A stretch of 64,000 nt of DNA from Gracilaria domingensis (GCA_022539475.1 VCMS01000103.1:99692-163691); one strand, 5' to 3'. Shown: positions 20,147 to 32,677, counted from the first letter of the stretch. The notes: generated from the sequence alone by a model not told the origin. Numbers and translations are program-made.

Positions 20147-20765
20147 GGTACGTTAGCTGTCCGTATTAGACACGAGCGCGGCGCCGAATCTTATCCATAC
20201 TGACTTGGTACCTCCCGCGTTAAAGGGACTTGTTCGCTGCAGTCCAAATCTGGACATCGCGGATGCCAACAACCGCCCCATTAACACGCTTGGGTACATA
20301 GCTCTCAAGGTGAGATCGGGCACCTATTTAGTACCACTAGATTTCGTTGTCTGCAAATCACTTGCAGCACCCGTGATTCTGGGTTGCAATTTTTGTGATC
20401 GCTTTGTGGAAGCTATTCGCCCACGAGGGCGGACAGTAGAAATTGAAGATCGCTCCACGGTTCCAATCGTTCGGAGAACGCTCCAGAACGCTTCACGCAA
20501 AGGCTTTCCCTTGCCCGCGCCACAAGAGGCACCGAGTCCCAAACCGGTTTCTGCGAAGCTTCGTATTGCTCAATCGATCAGGATTCCCGCCGAGTCCCAA
20601 GTCTGGGTAAACGTTGCTACCACACAGATTGGCCTACACATCTTCCAACCCCTGTCTAATTCCTTTGAAGAGAAACAACTCGCGCTAGCAAATGGAGTCG
20701 TGACTATTCAACAGGATAAATCTTTCAAGGTTCTCATCGCCAACTTTGGCAAAACGGCCCAGTAA
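20147..20765 (+). pseudogene. Element A protease
   Basis: The retropepsin active site appears as VLDTSAAPNLIHTDLV at about 20,165-20,215. The usual D-T/S-G is altered to D-T-S. A stop lies just before it. The C-terminal half keeps family-like segments shared with element B (APVILGCNFCDRFVEAIRP versus APVILGYDYCDRFVDPIRP). The frame ends at the start of the RT leader. Confidence 0.65.
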
Positions 20766-20768
20766 CTG

Positions 20769-22582
20769 GTGAGGAACCAAGTCATAGGTTCCGTCCTGCC
20801 ACACCCAGCAGCTATTGTGCCAAGCAGAATACCTGTCTCAGAGGTGCTGGTCATAACGGACCCTAAGGAGGGAGAGAACACAGTTGAAGTGAAACACTCT
20901 GTTGTTGGGTCTGGGCATCCCACCGAGCCAGATACCACAGAGTTGAAGGCCCCACCGCCTGGCGCAGACCCCGCGGATCCTGTGAAGGAGCTGGAAAACT
21001 TAAAACCTGGCTCATGTTTCAGAAGAGTATACCTCGAGCGGTTGAGAGACATGCTACGTGAGTTCACTCCCATGTGGGATGGATCCCTCGGGAATATTGG
21101 AGTCATATAACACCGCATCGACCTACTGTCGAACACTAGACCCATGGCACAACACCCTTATAGAGCTGGACCGAAACCTCGAGAGGAGCAGAAATCTAAA
21201 GTTGAAGAAATGCTACTCGCAGGCGTGATCGAATCCGCATAGTTCTCGTGGGCCTCGCCAGTCATATTAGTACCAAAACACGATGGTTCGTGGCGATTTT
21301 GTATCGATTATCGTCGATTGAACACCGTTACGGTCAAAGATGTGTATCTGATACCTCGGGTGGATGAGTGTATCGACTCGCTTACGAGTTCGAAGTTCTT
21401 CACCGCCCTTGACGCCAATTGGGGTTACTGGCAAGTTCCCATCAGGGAGAAAGATCGCGACAAGACCGTTTCATGTGTCATCAGGGACTATTTCGTTTCC
21501 AACGGATGCCTTTCGCGCTCACAAATGCCCCTGCCACACTCCAGCGGGCTATCGACATGCTGTTGTCACCGTTTAAATGGCGCACCTGCTTGGTATAACT
21601 TGATGATATCATCATTTTCTCCAATAGTATAGAAGAACACCTCTTCCATGTTCGGGAAATAATGCGTGTACTACGCGACGCTGGAATAACGTTGAAACTC
21701 AAGAATTGTGAGTTTTACACCGATTCGGTCAAGTACCTTGGGCACATCATTCGCCCTGGACACCTCTTGATCGACGAAGTAAGAGTGAAATCTCTACAGG
21801 AGGCGAAACACCCTACAACTCAAACCGAGTTACGCTCCTTCTTTCGACTTTGTAACGTATTCCGCCGATTCGTCCCGAACTATGCGGAGATTGCTACACC
21901 CCTAAACAAGCTCCTAAAACAAGGACAGCCCGTCAAGCAGAAACCTTTTGGTAACGCTGAACCGTATGCATTTGCAGAAGTGATCAGCGCCGTAACGTCA
22001 CCGCCTATCTTGGCTCTTACCACTGCTGGTTTGCCGTATGAACTCGATTCGGATGCGAGTGCTAACCAGGTAGAGTGTGCGCTGTTTCAAACGGACAAGG
22101 AAGCGGTACGACATCCTATAGGGTATTAGTCTCGCTCTCTGAATGTCCATGAGAGGGATTACTCAGTCTCTGAGAAGGAGTGCTTCCCCGTCGTATGGGC
22201 TCTTTCTACGCTTCGCCCATACCTCATGGGGACCCACTTTGTAGTTTACATGGATCACGCTTGCTTGAGTTGGCTGTTAGAGATATCGGAACCCGCAGGC
22301 CGACTCATGAGGTGGCGCCTCCGCCCTTCGGAGTTTGATTCCGACGCCCGCTACAATAAGGAAAAGCTCAACTTACAGGCCGATATCCTTTCCCGCATGG
22401 GAACTGACGCCGAAGCGGAGCCATCCGACGACCTGGAAGTCCCCTGTTCCCTGGCAGAACTTGCCGAAGAAGACCTCGGAATCCTCTCGGATGACGTCTG
22501 CGACGACATTCTCGCTACCGAAAGCATGAAACCGCTAGCCGGTTCATTTGAACCCATTACTCCGGAAGAGACCATCAGGTAA
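20769..22582 (+). pseudogene. pol: Element A reverse transcriptase and RNase H
   Basis: The RT palm blocks are recognisable: FCIDYRRLNTVTV at about 21,300, then FTALDANWGYWQVPI. The catalytic region reads stop-LDDIIIFS where YLDD is expected, because the Tyr codon is TAA. Thumb and connection follow (CEFYTDSVKYLGHII, TELRSFFRLCNVFRRFVPN), then RNase H (ELDSDAS, VYMDHACLSWLL, LQADILSR). At least three stops and two frame changes interrupt it. Confidence 0.75.
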
Positions 22583-22609
22583 CAACAACTGGATAAGTCC
22601 AGTACGCAG

Positions 22610-24301
22610 GTGCGTTCTCATATTAATGGGGGATACCGCATACTATTCATGATGTACGACCAAGGATATTTGACAAGAGTGGTCACCCAAAACCAACAGA
22701 TGGTGGTGCCTCACTCACTGCAACGACGAGTGTCACATCTGTCTCACTACGAGAAAGTGGGTGCCAACCCGGGCGGGCACAAACTGTATCTTATTCTGAG
22801 ACAGGACTTCTACGGGCTAGCGATGGCGTTTGATTGCTACGTCATCTGGCGCTCATGCGTGGAATGTGCCAAGAACGGCGTCAACCCTCGCAAATACTCT
22901 AACGAGTTGCCACTGTTTCCAGCACGATCCCCCTTGGAGTTCGTGGCCATCGATATTCTAGCAGAATTAATCAGAACTTCCCGTGGGAACCGTTACCTTC
23001 CAGTAAGAACGGATAGATTTCGAAATTTGTGTGAACTATACCACTCAAACGTAAAACCGCTACAGTGATCGCGTAAGCGTTTGTCACCCACTGGGTTTTC
23101 GTTTATGGCCCTCCGGTACATGTTCTCTCAGACAATGGATCGCAGTTCACCTCCAAATTCTTTCAGGATGTTTGCCGCATCCTTAACGTCAGGAACTTAT
23201 TCAGCACAAACTACCACCCCCAATTTAATGGGCAGTTAGAGCGGTTTAACCGCACGATGCTCAACGCAGTCCGCTGATACATCGCAGATCACCCCAAAGA
23301 CTGGGATCTCTACACCGACGCTGTCACCTACGCCTACAACACGCAGGTGCATCAAGTAACTTCCCTCTCACCGTTTGAGTTGGTGCTCTCTCGGCCACCG
23401 CCATCGGTCGCCATTGAGGCTCAACCTACGCTTTCGAGTTACCGGTCTTCTGGACAACACCGCAAAGCGTGGAAGGCAGGGCTCACCAAGATGTTGCCGA
23501 AGGCGCGGGCCGCCATGGACAAAGCGAAAGTTACTTTTAAGCACAACTTCGATAAGAAAGTCCGCCGGCCCTTACCCCAATTACGGGTGGAAGATCACGT
23601 ATTAATTCGCGAAGAATACTATAATCCTGAAAAGGAAGGTCGTCACAAGCTTTTGCTCATCACGACTGGACCCTTCCGGGTGATATCTCTTACAGAAGAC
23701 ACGGTGGTGTTGGACATCGACAACCAAAACGAACGGGTATCACGCGACTGCGTTTGTAAGGCCCCCACGCCATTACAGGCTGCTACTGGTTCTTGTACAC
23801 TGCCAGGGGGGCACGTTGCAGGAGGCTTCGCTTCCCGCGATTCTTCCTACCCCGGAGTGCGGGTTAACTCACCTACCGGATACGTTGACCCCTGCACCCC
23901 TTGGGCCCGCTACCCAGTTCTGGGTCCATGCAGCAGACTCTCTCCGAGTAACCCCCCCACCCGACGTGGCTACACCACCCCTGGCGGCAACGCCTAAAGA
24001 GGAGGAGAACGCTGGCACCACCGCTTTGGTTTCCTCGGCTTTTCCGCCCAATCCAGTCACGGATACAACCAATGTTGGCGAGACATCGCACCCGTGTTGT
24101 AGGAAGAACACCACTGCTGTGGTAGCGCCGCGTGCGTTATCGCCGCTTACCGCAACCGGTTCGCATGTCAGTAAGAATTCAGAAGCTCCCATGGGGGAAA
24201 ATACCATGAAGGTTCAAGAAGCCCCATCCCGACCGCCGCCCAGAAGACTCAAGGTACGCGAAGACGATGCTTGTCTTCGCTCATCTGGAAAGAAGGTCTG
24301 A
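22610..24301 (+). pseudogene. pol: Element A integrase and Pro-rich pol tail
   Basis: The zinc-binding region is present (HLSHYEKVGAN, then CVECAKNG). The DDE core is split over two frames: first Asp in FVAIDILAE, second in VLSDNGSQFTSKFF, Glu in GQLERFNR. A stop (TGA) follows the Glu block. The C-terminal domain (GPFRVISLTEDTVVLDID) resembles that of element C. The frame then changes into a Pro/Thr-rich tail to 24,301. No chromodomain is visible. Confidence 0.75.
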
Positions 24302-25817
24302 GTTGATTCGTACCCGCTGGTAACGCCGCGGAGACAGAAGAAGACATGGTGGGTTCATCGAGCCCTCAGAGGTTGTAGACGTAGGGAAGAAATAACACTG
24401 TGAATGTGTGTCACCTCCTACGAGAACGGTGGTACACGGAACACCCTGGGATGACTGAGGAACAAGCTCGCTTACCTCGGATTTACACTCGAAAGTGTAG
24501 GGAGCACGGCAACACGCACTTGCGACAAAATCTCTAAACCTTTTGGGAAAATGAACGTACAACCGCAGCTGCACCGCACCCAGGTTTTAGAGTACTGCTA
24601 CGGCAACTTTTTCATAATCAGGTACCACCGGTGGAGCTCCGTCGCACGCGCCACGCATGTGCCCTTGCCTCCGACCAATGGTACTCCACCGACCTCCGTC
24701 AAACCGCTGGCATGCGCACGGTGCGTAACTTGCTGCCATCCTCGTCGTAACGGCCTGCCCCGGAGCGGGAAAGTGAAGCACAACCCGAGAATCCAACGCA
24801 ACGCGGTTCGACTTTCATGGAACACCTCACAAAATTCATCGCATTCAGTGAGTGGAACGCTTTAAAACGATACCGCTTTCAAAGAGCATGAGCGGTAATA
24901 TGCAAATTTGGCACACATACACAACACGGACTCTCGCAAAGCGCTCATCGTGGAAAATAGCCGTCAAGTGTAGCTCATCACCGCTCCGCGTCGGAAGGCA
25001 CACCCAAATGGCAACTGCGACGAGTACCTATTGGAGGGGAGGCACCGAAAGACCAAGAAGGTTGACACTTATCACCAGAAGTTTGTGTTGGAAGGCCTAG
25101 TGCGTCACGTTTACGGTCCCGAAGGGGAGATACAGTATCACGTCTAATGGTACAGGTACAAGCGTAAAGAGCACACTTACGAACCTGTTGCACACCTCCC
25201 AAGGTCTAAGATACTATCCTACCATAGAAGGACGAAGACAGCTTCCCAAGGGAATCCAGCCTACGCCCACGTAAGATAACCCGTCAGGGGTCAGGACATT
25301 GATTAATTAGCTCGAGGGTGGGATTGGATACCTTTCAGAGGTTAGCTTGAGCAGCAGAGCCGCGAATTGAGGGCTACAGCACAGCATATCGCCGAATTAT
25401 GGTTTCGCACCGGTTCCGGTTTCAAATTACCACCGTTACACGGTTTCAAGATACTCAGTTGAGTGAAGAATAAAAAGAAGTCGAGAAGAGCTCTCAACAG
25501 GGAAGAGAAGAAGAAGCAGCAGCTCAGGGAGAAAAGCAGAGTCCGATGGCAAGCAGGGATGAAGTCAGAAGTTACCACTAGTTGGTGTTTATTTTTAATC
25601 TCTATCTGCAGAAGTCATGCATTGCGGATATCGTATTACTCCGGTTCCCGGAATTATCTCAACCACCAGTGGACGCGCGAGCACCATCAGAGCCGCCCTG
25701 CAAGAGTGGGAGTTGGTTAGCGGCAAGCGCCGCCATCTGGGGTTGGTCAGTTACTCTCGAAGGAAACTGGACTGCCAGGGCCAGTAAGCTTTGTCAAAAC
25801 GCCTCCATCCGTTGACG
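24302..25817. other. Element A non-coding spacer
   Basis: About 1.5 kb between integrase and the antisense gene. All frames are short and overlapping. No repeat or RNA signal was recognised. Confidence 0.5.
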
Positions 25818-27676
25818 TTACGGTACCACCGGACCAGCGGGTACCTGCCAGTCTACGGACGCCACCTGCCCACCTTCTGGTGCCGCCGCTGATGCGGTTC
25901 CCACCGTGGGAGTTGCTGCCACCAATGGCTGACCTATTCCATGGGCATCCACCTCTTCCATATCCAACCCCGGATCATCCCAAGTGACTGGAGCCTCGAA
26001 ATCATCGCTGAACACTAACCCAGTTGGGTTCCCCATCGGAACCATTCGAATGGTATTGGACAACGCGATAGCCTGCTTCTTCGTAACAGGAACACCCGCG
26101 CGCGGGTGGTAGGACACGAAGTTTTCGGCAGACGGATGCATCCTTCCTGGAGAATGGTTGCAGGCACGAGCCCGTTCCTGTTGCTCAAGTTGATTCTTGT
26201 AAGGGACCTGGTTCCAGTTGATCGCGTCCAAGACCCCCAAGAGAGCGTTCGACTCGGCGACGTTCCGCTCAGATCCCAGAGGGATGTACAAATCCGATCG
26301 TCACATGACGTTCCTCAACATAGCAGGGATATACCACAGACGGTGATTGTCTTACACCTCCCAACGCAGTTGCACCGTCACACGGGCTGCCCATTCCGCG
26401 AGGAAGAGGGACCAATACCCCGACTGGTAATTGGTGATCAACTCGGACCCGAGGTAATACACCAAGGGTGACATCTCAGCGAAGAACACACGGAGTATCT
26501 CAACCATACTTCACCATGGAGGAAGCGGAGCATACCTGTTAGATTTCGCATCGTGGCGCATGCGATTGATCTCCACATTCTGATACGGGAGAAGAAACCC
26601 GTGTCGGGAACGCGCCTTTCGAACTTGAGCCGGTTATCAAACTCCGCTTGGAGGTGCCTTCGGCGACAATAGCGGAACTCAGCCGGAAGGATGGGACGGC
26701 TCCACACGAGCATATTACGCTCAACGCTTACCACAGAACCGCCATACTCCTGTTCGGGAAAGGCAGCTAGGCCGTCACCGTACGAAACCTCACCGTAAGT
26801 ACGGTAGAATGCCGGATCAAAGATATAGTTCTGGGGGATGAGATGCTCGTGCCGGGTACGACCAATGCACTGATACACCAGCTTGGTCATGCCCACCCGA
26901 GTAGCGTTCATCGACTCACTGTGACTCTGGTATAAGTGATATTGCGCTAGCGTGCAGCGACCCCACCAATCGGGACATCGAAACATCTCAACACGAATCC
27001 CGCCAGAAAGCACACCGTTCTCCGCGTAAGGGTCGATCAAAGCATTGTTACGCAACGCGTCAGGGTGAAACCACGGAGCCCGTGAGTATATGAGTAGATC
27101 CACCTTCGGGTCGCACACTTCCAGTGATTCTCGGGATATTCAACCCTCACGGGTGACGGTGACCAGCATCCGGTGCTCGGAATTCCACACCATGGCAGCA
27201 GGATCGGACTCTTGCGGAGGGTGAAACCGAGCCATCGGATGATTCCCCTGAGAGATGGGTGTAGTAGCAAAGCCACCGCCCGGCGGTTGAGAGCCACTCG
27301 GCATGAGGGCGTTCCGAGCCGGATGGGCAAGTGCGTCGGGGGAGCTACACGCAACTGAGTTCGTTGGGAACTGGTTCATCTCGCAGAGAGAGAGAGGGAA
27401 TCGTTTGCAGCTGTTTCGGAAGACGACCCAGCGCGTGTGGGAGCGTTGGTTGTCTGTGCGCGTGTGCGTCTTGAAACCGGAATGTCGGTGATATCCATCG
27501 CTGGAGGGATTTTCATACATACTACTGCCCGTCTCGGCCTCGCGGCGAAGTCTCGAGCTACTCCGGACTAAGGAGAGGGATATGTAGAGCAAATTAATTT
27601 CGGGTCTACTTGGAGCAACAATCTTCATGTAGAGTGATGCGCCAGTGCACATGGTCGCAGTTATTATGAGATGCAA
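25818..27676 (-). pseudogene. Element A antisense gene (aORF), conserved with element B
   Basis: The minus strand between pol and the 3' LTR encodes a protein of about 600 residues in three main segments (27,676-27,140; 27,118-26,438; 26,291-25,818), with stops between them. Landmarks shared with the element B copy are APWFHPDALRNNALID versus EPWFHPSAVFNESLIT, FYRTYGEVSYGD versus YYRTRGEITYCD, RPILPAEFRYCRRR versus RSILRAEFRFLPRR, DNHRLWYIPAM versus DQYRLWFIPPV, and DAINWNQVP versus NSVDWTQVP. I recognise no family, zinc finger or membrane segment. The N-terminal part is Pro/Gly-rich. Antisense extra genes at this position are known in some plant gypsy lineages; here the function is unknown. 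Confidence 0.65.
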
Positions 27677-27689
27677 CCCCTCTGGGGTA

Positions 27690-28640
27690 GGACCGCTGGT
27701 AGGTGGATGCCTTGTTAACGTGCACCAGAGCAGAGAGTATGGACACGTGTGAGTGTGTATGAGCGGACTCCAGTGAGTGGGAATTGTAGGTTCAATTCAT
27801 TAATTGTGGCACACCCTGACAGTGGGTCTGTGCACGTGTACAACCCTCGCCGGGTGTGCAACCGTTTAATTGATTAGGATAATTTACCCTAGTGACTACT
27901 TAGGCCAGTGCGGCCGCCGCCGCACCACCCACAGTAAAATTCAACCAAGTCTCGCTTCGAGAACTGCCACTCGGAAGTGGGAACACTTGAGACTCGTCTT
28001 GAGTGTGAGCTCTAGGCACTACTTCCCTTGCCAGTCTATTGCTCGGTCCGGAGGTCACCTCAAGAGGTTTAAGTGTGCATATTCCCTTTGGGACGCTTCA
28101 GGATGTCTGCATACCCAGTGAGGGTTGATCTTTTGTTTGTTTCTTATTACTGATTGCAGGACAGACTTCCGCCCCAGTATTAGGTTCACTTCTTGGTTTT
28201 TCTTTGTTTCTCCCCGTCTATCGATTCTGTTGCCTGCTTGCGCATGGCCCTTGACTCCCTTTTCTTGGACTTATCTTTCCCTCTTTCCCTTTCGGGCTAC
28301 GCCTCCTTTCGGAGTCTATAGCCCATTCCTTTGGGTTTCCTTTGTTATTTCACCCCGTCTTTCTGGGTTTTTCTCACGGTACCCACTTCTCTATCTCACC
28401 CTGCAGGTTCTATCTACGCCCACTACTGGCATTACAACCAAATCCTTGGTCGCAAAAGAGGCTCTTCCGCCGAGCTTCCATCTCCTCAGGGAGCAAGATC
28501 TCGGACGTCCTGTGTGTCTTTCCCGTCCTCGGGTTTGCGGCACATCTGGAGTGCCCGATTCTGGTACGTGTATGTCAGCCAATTGGTTTACATGTATCTC
28601 TCTAGTCCGAAACAAAAGTCTCGGAAAATGCAAGAGCTTC
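27690..28640 (+). repeat. Element A 3' LTR (boundaries approximate)
   Basis: The region carries an AT-rich TATA-like block (ttaattgattaggataattta), then a GC palindrome gtgcggc-cgcc-gccgcac at 27,908-27,925 and a pyrimidine-rich tail. Element B's 5' LTR has the same order, with its palindrome at 39,497-39,522. Clear TG/CA ends could not be located, so start and end are estimates. Confidence 0.45.
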
Positions 28641-28959
28641 TAGCATAAATTCAAAAAAACCTTTTGCTCCGTCGAGAGTTTCGTTACAACGCCTATTCTT
28701 TTTCTAAAACTACGAGTCTTTCGCTCTCAATACGGACCTTTTGGCGTTAGTATCTAGTTTCGGTCACCTCATGTATGTATGTTCGGCTGCAATCTTCGGA
28801 CTTTGTTACCTATTTTTAATTGTGAACTGTAGATATCTGTCTTCGGTGCTTGAACGGCTGCTGTGAGTACCACAAGTGGTGCAGAGCTCCATCGAAACCA
28901 CAGAATACTTGGTAAATGCACAGAGCAGCCAGCCGTCGTCTGGAGATATCTGCTTCAAG
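28641..28959. other. Junction between element A and Harbinger 1
   Basis: AT-rich sequence with no recognised gene. It should contain the left end of Harbinger element 1 unless that end was lost. No inverse of the candidate right end at 31,484-31,504 is present. Confidence 0.4.
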
Positions 28960-30259
28960 ATGAATCCAGCCTTTTTTCACTTTGACGAGGATTCTTTGGA
29001 GGAACTGACCGCTGATTTGCTAGACACGAGCAGCGATGAGGAGAACGTACAGAACGAAGTTGAAGGATCTCGTCCTGAACGTGTTCTAAACATTGACAGA
29101 GGTCAGTTAGAAGGCGCCAGTTGACTTTCCAACGACTACTTTTGTGAAAGCCCAGTTTACCCTCCAGAGCAAATTCGCCGCAACTTTCGAATATCGCGAA
29201 CGATATACCAACGTTTTCATGATGCCGTTGTGAGCCACGACAGCTATTGTTTTACAAAGTCTCTCTGCCATAAGTGTAAATGGCTTAACTCCGTATCTGA
29301 AGATCACTGCCGCATTACGACAAATGGCGTATGACCATAGAGCTGATGCAGTGGATGAGTATGTACGTATCGGGGAGTCTACAGCCTTGCTCTGTTTAAA
29401 ATTTCATGGTCAGCTGTATTCGAATGCTACGGGGCTGTATACCTGCGTCATCCGATCAAAAAAGAACTTCGAGATATACTCGCGCGTTCGCAGAAACGGG
29501 GTTTTCCAGGTATGATTGGCTCTATTGATTGTTGCAAGTGGTGACGGAAGAGCTGTCCGGTTGCCTCGAAAGGACGTTATCAAGGCAAGGAGGAAGAGCC
29601 TTACGTAACACTCGAAGCAATCGCAAACGATCGGTTGTGGATTTGGCATGTCTTTTTTGGTATGCCGGGAAGCGCAAACGACTTGAACGTGCTAGATTCA
29701 TCTTCGGTATTAGATGCGATTGCAAGTGGCATATATCCCACACTTGTAGAGTACAAATTAAACCACGTTACGAGACATATTCCGTACTGGTTGGCGGATG
29801 ATGCCTATTCCTTCAAACATTCTTGGAACCGAAGAACGAGAAAGAGAAGTGCATGGCCCGGAAACAGAAGGGTCTCGTAAAAACGTAAGAAGGGCATTCG
29901 GAGCTTTGCAAGCTCCTTGGCATATTGTGACAAGACCCTCGATGTTATGCTACACCGAGCACTTGACTGTTATAATGAAGGCTTGCATAATTTTACACAA
30001 AATATGTGTAGAAAAACAGGAGTATAGTACAATGGTTTCCAAGAGCGAGTAAAAGGCGAGTGAGGCTGTTGTGCATGTGCAACATCTTCTGAATGGGTTT
30101 GAAAGAATGACAGCCACTTCTGTGTTGATGCCCCCCGCTGGAACAATAGCGAATTTGTGCGAGACACATTGTGCACGAGAAAGGCAAGACGAATACTACC
30201 GTACAAGATCCCTGCTACTAGAGGACGTCTCGAGCACGAGGAGACAGTTTCTCAGTTGA
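28960..30259 (+). pseudogene. PIF/Harbinger transposase (element 1)
   Basis: The gene starts at ATG 28,960 (MNPAFFHFDEDSLEELTADLL) and reaches NIDRGQLEGAS before TGA at 29,122. It continues through changed frames with RRNFRISRTIYQRF, then YDHRADAVDEYVRIGEST at about 29,330, GFPGMIGSIDCCKW (first catalytic Asp) at about 29,510, LWIWHVFFGMPGSANDLNVL (second catalytic region) at about 29,640, and WLADDAYS. It ends RKNVRRAFGALQAPW and MKACIILHKICVEKQE. An in-frame TAA at 30,050-30,052 separates the last about 65 codons, which end RTRSLLLEDVSSTRRQFLS. Catalytic blocks survive, but at least two stops and two frameshifts make it a pseudogene, unless the sequence contains errors. Confidence 0.8.
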
Positions 30260-30395
30260 TAAATTGTCATTAAAATGACTTTTCGCACTACTATTCTCAG
30301 GCTGCACAACGAAAGAAGCAATTTTGCCTTCCGTTCTTATATTAGCTAATGATTGGGCATTCATTAGAGAGAAGAATTCTTTCTTATCTTTAGCA

Positions 30396-31245
30396 TCAAG
30401 AAAATCTCCTTCCGGAACTTTTGAGAGAACACATTTTCGTCTTTATATACACCGTCTTTTGTTGCAGCTTATAGGCTTTCGCCCTGTGAACAAGTTTTGA
30501 CTTCTTCAATTTCATGATCTTGCGCTGTTCCGTTGCTCTACCTTTTTCGATAGGGCTCGCAGATGTTTCAAGTTTTGCAGATGCATTTTGTTCTTTCCTG
30601 TTCTCGGTCGTTGTTATCTTGTTTTCGACACCAACATTTTCTCTAGAATTTTCAATATGTTGGTGTCCAGTGATTACAAAAGTGGTTTCAGAACGATTCA
30701 TCGAAACTTTTCTCGTCTTCCTCAAAATGTTCCATACATCCAAATATAAGTGTGAATAGTTTTCTACAATTATCTTAAACTGCAGAGATAATGATTCCGT
30801 TGTAAAAAGCGGTCGCCGGAAGAACAACGTTTTTGCTATCATAGCCAGATGGATTTTTTTTAGATGATTTCGAGTAACATCCGGAGAATGCAAAGCATTG
30901 TTTGGTGATTACCAAAAATAGTTTTCGAAGTGAATAAGGCCTGAAATCTATTTTGTTTTAAGAAGAGTGCATTTTGTTATACAAAGCTGCAATCTTAGAG
31001 AACAACCCCTCTTCTTTCAGTGCACACCAACAATAGAGTTTTCTGAAAGAGAAATCAAAAGTTTTGAAAGAGCAATGTCCTGAAACTTTGAGGAGCTGTG
31101 ACCCCATTTGCTCGATGACTGTTTGTCTTAAATACTTAAGAGTTGACATTAGTACGACAAGGGACTTGACGTAAGTGTAAAAATCCTGAAAAGATTGGCA
31201 CAGCCCTTGGTACTTGGTGACGCGAGTATGGGGTATGTCGGTCAA
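30396..31245 (-). pseudogene. Probable companion gene of Harbinger 1
   Basis: Two minus frames (31,245-30,958 and 30,893-30,396) face the transposase tail to tail. The second contains a segment like the trihelix/NAM-associated region of Harbinger companion proteins (YSHLYLDVWNILRKTRKV). A basic C-terminal block with a Lys-rich run (KIMKLKKSKLVHRAKAYK) follows. The first frame has no clear signature. The assignment leans on position, because Harbinger elements usually encode such a DNA-binding partner. It could be unrelated. Confidence 0.3.
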
Positions 31246-31755
31246 CTGCTTATGAAAGTGTTTCTGTTAAAGCTGTTTTGGCGCGGAGATCAACTTTGTT
31301 TCATTTAATCAAAGGCGTACTCGTTTTGGAACAAGTTTGGATCATTGCTATATTTTTGAACCAAATATCACTATTTTGCACCGAGATTATGGAACTGTTC
31401 CAAATTATTTGGAAATAAAAATGGCGGTGGGTCATGCCTTTTCGTTCCAAAATCCTAAAAACTGAGATTTTGAGAAGATGGAACTGCGCGGTGGGGATGC
31501 TCTAATGAGTCATTAGTACTGGATGCATCCAGAAATTCCCAGAAGGCCAGCCCACCAAAATACTGGCGTTGTTCAGAAATAGCGCACCACCTGGCCATAT
31601 TTTGGCGCCAATACAGCAGAACCGAAACAGTCGTTCAGAGTAGAGTAGGTCAGTACCTTCGTTGCAGTACAAAGCTTTTGACGCATAAAAAACCCTTTAC
31701 AAAGCTCTTGACGCATAACAGCTTTTCTTCCCGAGCTAAGCCATTATCCATCCCA

Positions 31756-32526
31756 ATGTCGTCTCCGCAGAAAACGTCGAACGCATCCAAACCACCCAAG
31801 GCTGACGGCGCGGCGACTCCTACCAAGCCGCCTTCTCCCAAATCCAGCCGTTCCAAATCGATCAAGGGACGAAGTGGTGCTCCCAACTACAGCAAAGACG
31901 ATATCACAGCGCTACTGGATATCGTCAAAGAAGTAGAAAATATTAGAGCGAACATGAAGGAACTAGTGGCCACGAAAGTTGATGCTTGGAGCAAAGCAAA
32001 TACGCGACCACCACGAGATCATGAATCTCTCAAGAGTAAGTATGACAAGCTTTCTATTTCAAAGAAAAAGACAAGAGACCGTTCTTGTCCGCCCGATGTT
32101 CGACTTGCGAAACATATTGCAAGAAATATGGAAGCCAAAATGGTGGCAATGATTCTCGACGATGATGGAGAATCGGACGATGAAAACTCGTACGGTGTTA
32201 CTCTGTTTGTCAAGAACAAGGAAGGAGAAGGAAACGATAATAAATTAGGGATCAAATGCAACAAACGAAAAGTTGGACTGGCTGGGTTGGTTTCTAAGAA
32301 GCCAAAGACAGAGGATCTTCTGGTGGAGAAGGTCGACACCATGACTGGATTTATTGGAATGATTGCGAAATCTATGAAGTTTGCGAATGCTGATGCAGGA
32401 ACGTCGAACAGGAAGGGAGCTGTCAACATTGCGTTGCAAGACGTTCAATCATTAAAAAAAGAAATGAAGAAGGACATAGAAGAAACGAAGACCATGATTT
32501 CTGGCATGAATTCGGTGCTTTTTTAG
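31756..32526 (+). CDS. Myb/SANT-like companion protein of Harbinger 2
   Basis: The intact 256-codon frame starts at ATG 31,756 (MSSPQKTSNASKPPKADG). A Ser/Pro/Lys-rich N-terminus is followed by a Myb/SANT-like fold: YSKDDITALLDIVKEVE, the tryptophan in KVDAWSKANTR, and ESLKSKYDKLSISKKKTRD, then PPDVRLAKHIARNMEAKM. This architecture is typical of the DNA-binding partner of PIF/Harbinger transposases, which helps the transposase bind the element ends and enter the nucleus. The C-terminal part has a Lys/Glu-rich, coiled-coil-like end (VQSLKKEMKKDIEETK). It is convergent with the transposase pseudogene and is the only undamaged gene of the element. Confidence 0.6.
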   Translation: MSSPQKTSNASKPPKADGAATPTKPPSPKSSRSKSIKGRSGAPNYSKDDITALLDIVKEVENIRANMKELVATKVDAWSKANTRPPRDHESLKSKYDKLSISKKKTRDRSCPPDVRLAKHIARNMEAKMVAMILDDDGESDDENSYGVTLFVKNKEGEGNDNKLGIKCNKRKVGLAGLVSKKPKTEDLLVEKVDTMTGFIGMIAKSMKFANADAGTSNRKGAVNIALQDVQSLKKEMKKDIEETKTMISGMNSVLF

Positions 32527-32677
32527 TTGATGCAAAAGATTAACGCGGGAGCAGTACTACCCAATCAGCAGTAACGAGATCGACGGAGAAGAATAGACAC
32601 CTCTCAGGTTTTCCGCTTGCGCGGGCTCCTCGAAAGTTCGCATTGGCGGACTTTACTCCTCGGGTCCAAACCGGCGC

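Larger units (their letters stand above)
17700..28640 (+). mobile_element. Ty3/gypsy retrotransposon A (5'-truncated, decayed)
   Basis: The order gag, protease, RT, RNase H, integrase on the plus strand is that of Ty3/gypsy. An antisense gene and an LTR-like region follow downstream of pol. No 5' LTR or primer binding site is found, and the first recognisable gag codons are at about 17,705. All coding parts carry stops or frameshifts, and active-site residues are lost. These include protease DTG to DTS, and the Tyr codon of YLDD to a stop. The 3' boundary near 28,640 is approximate. Confidence 0.8.
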
